Below, one piece after another: positions 6,219 through 8,875 of a stretch of 8,875 nt of DNA. Source of the DNA: Actinomycetota bacterium (lineage in GTDB: Bacteria; Actinomycetota; Acidimicrobiia; Acidimicrobiales; AC-14). The DNA lies in assembly GCA_020200615.1 (NCBI GenBank), contig JAIVIH010000148.1:1-8875 (forward strand), in the 5' to 3' direction. Under the pieces are notes generated by a model that was given only the letters and a program-made list of their open reading frames with translations, had not been told where the DNA came from and did no database searches. The translations under genes were made by a program, and so were the position numbers. The stretch's first letter is position 1; each line of letters begins with the position of its first letter.

Positions 6219-7214
6219 ATGCGAACACGTCGATGGGCAGTACTACCGGTGCTGCTCGCCCTGTCCCTGATCGCCGCCGGCTGCGGCGACGACGATGACG
6301 AGGAGGCCGGGAGCACGGACACCTCCGCCCAGGGGCCAACATTCCCTGCGGGGTCCACCATGGCCAGGATTCAGTCCGAAGGGAAGATCGAGATCGGGAC
6401 CAAGTTCAACCAGCTCGGTTCCGGGCTCAAGAACCCCACCAACGGCAGGCTCGAGGGCTTCGACATCGAGATCGGCAAGCTCGTCGCCGTGGGGCTGTTC
6501 GGCGGCACGGTAGAGAACATCGACAGCAAAATCGAATTCAAGGAAGCCGTGACCGCGGTGCGTGAAGCGGTCATTCAGAGCGACGAGGTGGACATCGTGG
6601 TCGCCACCTACACCATCAACGACCGCCGGAAGCAGCAGGTCGACTTTGCCGGCCCGTACGTGATCGACGGCCAGGACATCATGATCAAGAGCGACGACAC
6701 CGCCATCAAGACCCTGACCGACCTCAACGGCAAGAGGGTCTGCACCGGGCGAGGTTCCACCACCCCCGACAACCTGCAGCGCCGCTCCATCACCCCGTCT
6801 GAGCTGGTTCTCTTCGAGACCTACCCCGAGTGCGGTGAGGGTCTCCGTCAGGGGCGGGTGGACGCGGTGGTCACCGACCGCGGAATCCTTCTTGGCCTCG
6901 TCGACCAGAGCGATCGGCAGTTCAAGCTGGTGGGCGTGAACGTGAGCGACGAGCCGCTGGGCATCGGCCTCAAGAAGGGTGACGACGCCTTCCGGGAATT
7001 CCTCAACACGCGCCTCGAGCAGATCTACCAGAGCGGCGAGTGGAAGGCGGCCTACGAGCGGACACTCGGCCGACTCGGCCTCCCGACGCCGCAGCCTCCG
7101 GCGGTCGACAGGTACGGCAGTACCGGCCCCGCCACCACCGCAGCGGCGACGACCACTACGGCGGGCGCCACCACATCGACCACGGCGGGTGCCACCACGT
7201 CGACCACCGGCTAG
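6219..7214 (+). CDS. gluB: Amino acid ABC transporter substrate-binding lipoprotein (GluB-like)
   Basis: This protein captures the amino acid outside the membrane and hands it to the permeases. A signal peptide with basic RTRR and a hydrophobic core ends in the lipobox IAAGC, with Cys22 as the lipidated residue. An acidic linker (CGDDDDEE) follows. The solute-binding fold (family 3) spans about residues 50-285: IEIGTKFNQLGSGLKNP, LEGFDIEIGKLVA, VVATYTINDRRKQQVDFAGPY with the ligand-contacting Arg, GKRVCTGRGSTT, and VDAVVTDRGILLGLV. Two cysteines at about 175 and 205 (KRVCTG and YPECGEG) could form a disulfide. The C-terminus from about 302 is a Thr/Ala-rich tail, probably disordered, built partly from a DNA tandem repeat. 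ATG 6219 follows GAGGAG (6201-6206). Glutamate as substrate is inferred from the gluABCD gene order; aspartate or glutamine are possible. Confidence 0.9.
   Translation: MRTRRWAVLPVLLALSLIAAGCGDDDDEEAGSTDTSAQGPTFPAGSTMARIQSEGKIEIGTKFNQLGSGLKNPTNGRLEGFDIEIGKLVAVGLFGGTVENIDSKIEFKEAVTAVREAVIQSDEVDIVVATYTINDRRKQQVDFAGPYVIDGQDIMIKSDDTAIKTLTDLNGKRVCTGRGSTTPDNLQRRSITPSELVLFETYPECGEGLRQGRVDAVVTDRGILLGLVDQSDRQFKLVGVNVSDEPLGIGLKKGDDAFREFLNTRLEQIYQSGEWKAAYERTLGRLGLPTPQPPAVDRYGSTGPATTAAATTTTAGATTSTTAGATTSTTG
7158..7205 (+). repeat. Imperfect 24-base tandem repeat, two copies, in the gluB tail
   Basis: Two adjacent 24-base units (7158-7181 and 7182-7205), each starting ACGGCGGG, differ at two positions (C/T at base 9 and A/G at base 18 of the unit). 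Both encode TAGATTST in frame, so the differences are silent. They lie in the Thr-rich C-terminal tail of the binding lipoprotein. The copy number could vary between strains by slippage without breaking the frame. Confidence 0.75.
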
Positions 7215-7229
7215 CAGAAAGAAGGGGCC

Positions 7230-7782
7230 GTGGACGTCGTCTTCGACAACCTCGACCTCTTTGTCGAGGGTATGCGGACCACGGTGTCGCTCACGGTGCT
7301 GTCCTACGTTTCGGAACACGCCGCTGGCCGTGCTCATGGTGCTCTTCTTCTTCGCCCTGCCGGATGTCGGCATCATCTACGCCTCGTTCACGTCGGCCGT
7401 GATCGTGCTCTCGGCGTACACCGGTGCCTTCATCGCCGAGACCGTGCGGTCCGGGGTCAATGCCGTCTCACGGGGCCAAGGCGAGGCCGCCCGCGCCCTC
7501 GGGCTCACCTTCCCTCAGGTGCTGCGCATCGTGATCCTGCCCCAGGCCCTCCGTACCGTGATCGCCCCTCTGGGCAGCATCTTCATCGCCCTCATCAAGA
7601 ACTCGGCGCTCGCCGCCCTCATCTCCGTGCGCGACCTGGCGGACACCGCCGAACAACTGATCACCGACACCGCTCAGCCCATCCCGATCTTCATCGGCAC
7701 CGCCGTCGCCTATCTGATCCTGACCATCCCGTCCGGTTTCGTCCTGAGCCGGATCGAGCACCGGCTGGCGATCAAGCGATGA
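7230..7782 (+). pseudogene. gluC: Amino acid ABC transporter permease (GluC-like), disrupted by deletion and frame change
   Basis: The 5' part starts at GTG 7230 after GAAGGGG (7221-7227) and encodes an N-terminus normal for GluC: MDVVFDNLDLFVEGMRTTVS, then LTVLSY, the start of helix 1. At about 7305-7316 the coding signal moves to another frame, which continues TFRNTPLAVLMVLFFFALPD. It then carries the EAA loop that contacts the ATPase (GQGEAARALGL ... ILPQALR, about 7474-7550) and a normal C-terminus ending RLAIKR. In the family about 30-40 residues lie between these parts: the rest of helix 1 and the loop up to the conserved FRNTPL. They are absent. The joined gene would give about 183 residues if in frame, against roughly 215-230 usual. 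The letters ACG at the join could belong to either side, a 3-base microhomology. The stop overlaps gluD by 4 bases (ATGA). If real, the GluC-GluD pair cannot form normally; assembly error is a serious alternative. Confidence 0.85.
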
Positions 7783-8678
7783 CGACCTCCGTTCTCACCG
7801 ATGCCCTGGGGCCTCGCGCCCGTCGCCGGGTGCTGTTCGCTTCGCTGGCCGCGGGCGTGCTGATCCTCGGCTTGATTGCCCTCGCTGTGAACCGCCTGGC
7901 CGACAATGGGCAGCTCGACTCGGACAAGTGGCGGCCCCTCACCCAGTGGTCCGTCCTCAAGTTCTATCTCGGGGGCCTGGCCAACACGGCCAAGGCTGCC
8001 GGTACGGCCATGGTCATCGCCATGGCCGTCGGGGGAGTGATGGCCCTCGCCCGCCTGGCCCGGAACCGCCCCCAGCGGTGGTTGGCCACGTTCTACGTCG
8101 AGTTCTTCCGTGGCCTTCCCCTCTACCTCCTGATCCTCTTCTGCTGGCTGGGCTTGCCCCGGCTGGGGTTGCGGCTGGATACGTTCTGGTACCTGGTCAT
8201 GGGGTTGTCGGTCTACAACAGCGCGATCCTCGCCGAGATCTTCCGGGCCGGGATCCTTTCGCTCGACCGCGGCCAGGGCGAGGCCGCCTACGCCGTCGGA
8301 CTGGGCTACTGGCAGTCGATGACGTTCGTGATCGTCCCCCAGGCCGTCCGCCGCATGGTGCCCGCCATCGTGAGCCAGCTGGTGACTCTCCTCAAGGACA
8401 CATCTCTGGGCGTGCTGATCTTCTACGAGGAGCTGCTGCGGCGAGCCCGTATCAGCGCTGAGTTCTTCCAGAACCCCGTCCACTCGGTCGCCTTGGTGGC
8501 CCTCATCTACATTGCCGTGAACTCCACCCTCAGCGTCGTGGCCACGCGGCTGGAAGCGCGCCAGCGTCGACGCTACGGGGCCTCTGGGATCAAGGTCACC
8601 GGCGTCGAAGACCTCGCCGTCAGCCAGGCCCAGGCCGGAGCGGCCATGGACCAGTCCGCGGGCGCCGGCGCGCTCTGA
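7779..8678 (+). CDS. gluD: Amino acid ABC transporter permease (GluD-like)
   Basis: This 299-residue inner-membrane permease is the second channel-forming subunit, pairing with GluC. It has an N-terminal helix at about 18-42 (LFASLAAGVLILGLIALAV), then a linker and the core permease domain from about residue 60. Family landmarks are FYVEFFRGLPLYLLILFCWL, the EAA loop DRGQGEAAYAVGL ... VIVPQAVRRMVPA, and LVTLLKDTSLGVLI. The C-terminal tail after RLEARQRRRYG is polar and variable. The reading frame is complete and shows no sign of damage, unlike gluC. ATG 7779 overlaps the gluC stop, so translation is probably coupled. Its stop lies three bases from the stop of the convergent gene on the other strand, leaving no room for a separate terminator. 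Confidence 0.92.
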   Translation: MTTSVLTDALGPRARRRVLFASLAAGVLILGLIALAVNRLADNGQLDSDKWRPLTQWSVLKFYLGGLANTAKAAGTAMVIAMAVGGVMALARLARNRPQRWLATFYVEFFRGLPLYLLILFCWLGLPRLGLRLDTFWYLVMGLSVYNSAILAEIFRAGILSLDRGQGEAAYAVGLGYWQSMTFVIVPQAVRRMVPAIVSQLVTLLKDTSLGVLIFYEELLRRARISAEFFQNPVHSVALVALIYIAVNSTLSVVATRLEARQRRRYGASGIKVTGVEDLAVSQAQAGAAMDQSAGAGAL

Positions 8679-8681
8679 GCG

Positions 8682-8875
8682 TCAGCCGAAGCGCAGGCTT
8701 TCGGCGATGATGGCCAGCCCCGGGCTGTCACCGAAGAGGGTGACGATGAACAGAGTGTCGGAACGGACCACGTAGTACTGCTCCTCGGGGACGGCCACGG
8801 TCCCCGATTCCCCGGTCACGGAGAGGCCGAAGGCGAGGCGGGTGGCCGACCTTCCGCCGATGCTCGTTTCGTCCC
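8682..8875 (-). CDS. C-terminal 63 residues of an unrecognised protein (5' end beyond window)
   Basis: The frame is open from the right window edge to a TGA at 8684-8682. It reads as natural protein: GGRSATRLAFGLSVTGESG, then TVAVPEEQYYVVRSDTLFIV, then DSPGLAIIAESLRFG at the end. Alternating beta-strands with a final short helix and strand recall the C-terminal end of PsbP/LpqN-like secreted actinobacterial proteins, but this is only a resemblance and no function is claimed. The gene converges on the gluD stop with a 3-base gap. Confidence 0.65.
   Translation of the reverse strand, partial: DETSIGGRSATRLAFGLSVTGESGTVAVPEEQYYVVRSDTLFIVTLFGDSPGLAIIAESLRFG

Noticed and set aside
7300..7320. Programmed ribosomal frameshift in gluC
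   Set aside because: No slippery heptamer or following structure was seen, and a simple frame change would still leave out most of a membrane helix that the family needs.
6243..7376. Long minus-strand open frame of 377 codons opposite gluB
   Set aside because: It mirrors a clear binding protein gene on the plus strand; its His/Arg/Gly-rich composition is typical of an antisense shadow.
8685..8705. Hairpin GCCGAA ... TTCGGC just past the gluD stop as a terminator
   Set aside because: The stem is short with a bulge, there is no T-run on either side, and it lies inside the coding end of the convergent gene.

Overview
The window is GC-rich, with GC-biased third codon positions, GTG starts and many 4-base stop/start overlaps. 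The gene content points to a high-GC actinobacterium: NirB with an NnaR-type regulator, mobA followed by a DUF6457-like small gene, a gluABCD-type transporter, and a lipoprotein with a Thr/Ala-rich tail. The Thr-rich tail would fit Acidimicrobiia, but that rank is a guess. No RNA gene, CRISPR array, insertion sequence or phage gene was seen.

Region 1 (1-2663, minus strand) is a nitrate/nitrite uptake and reduction operon. A narK-type transporter gene overlaps the start of nirB (assimilatory NADH-nitrite reductase large subunit) by 4 bases. nirB runs off the left edge before its siroheme domain. The narK gene is broken: its two halves lie in different frames and about two membrane helices are missing between them.

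Region 2 (2664-2869) is a divergent intergenic spacer with a nested, nearly concentric inverted repeat and a 9-base direct repeat spaced exactly 50 bases. It is the best candidate regulatory region in the window.

Region 3 (2870-5401, plus strand) starts with an NnaR-like regulator (HemD fold plus OmpR-type winged helix). It is coupled by 4-base overlaps to mobA (molybdenum cofactor nucleotidyltransferase) and then to a DUF6457-like small gene. That gene runs without a stop into the out-of-frame 3' part of another gene. A small two-helix membrane protein of unknown function follows. Regions 1-3 fit one purpose: nitrate/nitrite uptake, nitrite reduction, pathway regulation and supply of the molybdenum cofactor that nitrate reductase needs.

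Region 4 (5418-8678, plus strand) is a polar amino acid (probably glutamate) ABC transporter: ATPase, lipoprotein binding protein and two permeases. The first permease gene (gluC) is also broken by a frame change with about 30-40 codons missing. Region 5 (8682-8875, minus strand) is the 3' end of a convergent gene of unknown function.

No clearly new system is visible. The main oddity is three separate deletion-like junctions within about 5 kb, each joining different reading frames. Either this is real gene decay or the assembly has dropped short segments; read mapping would decide.
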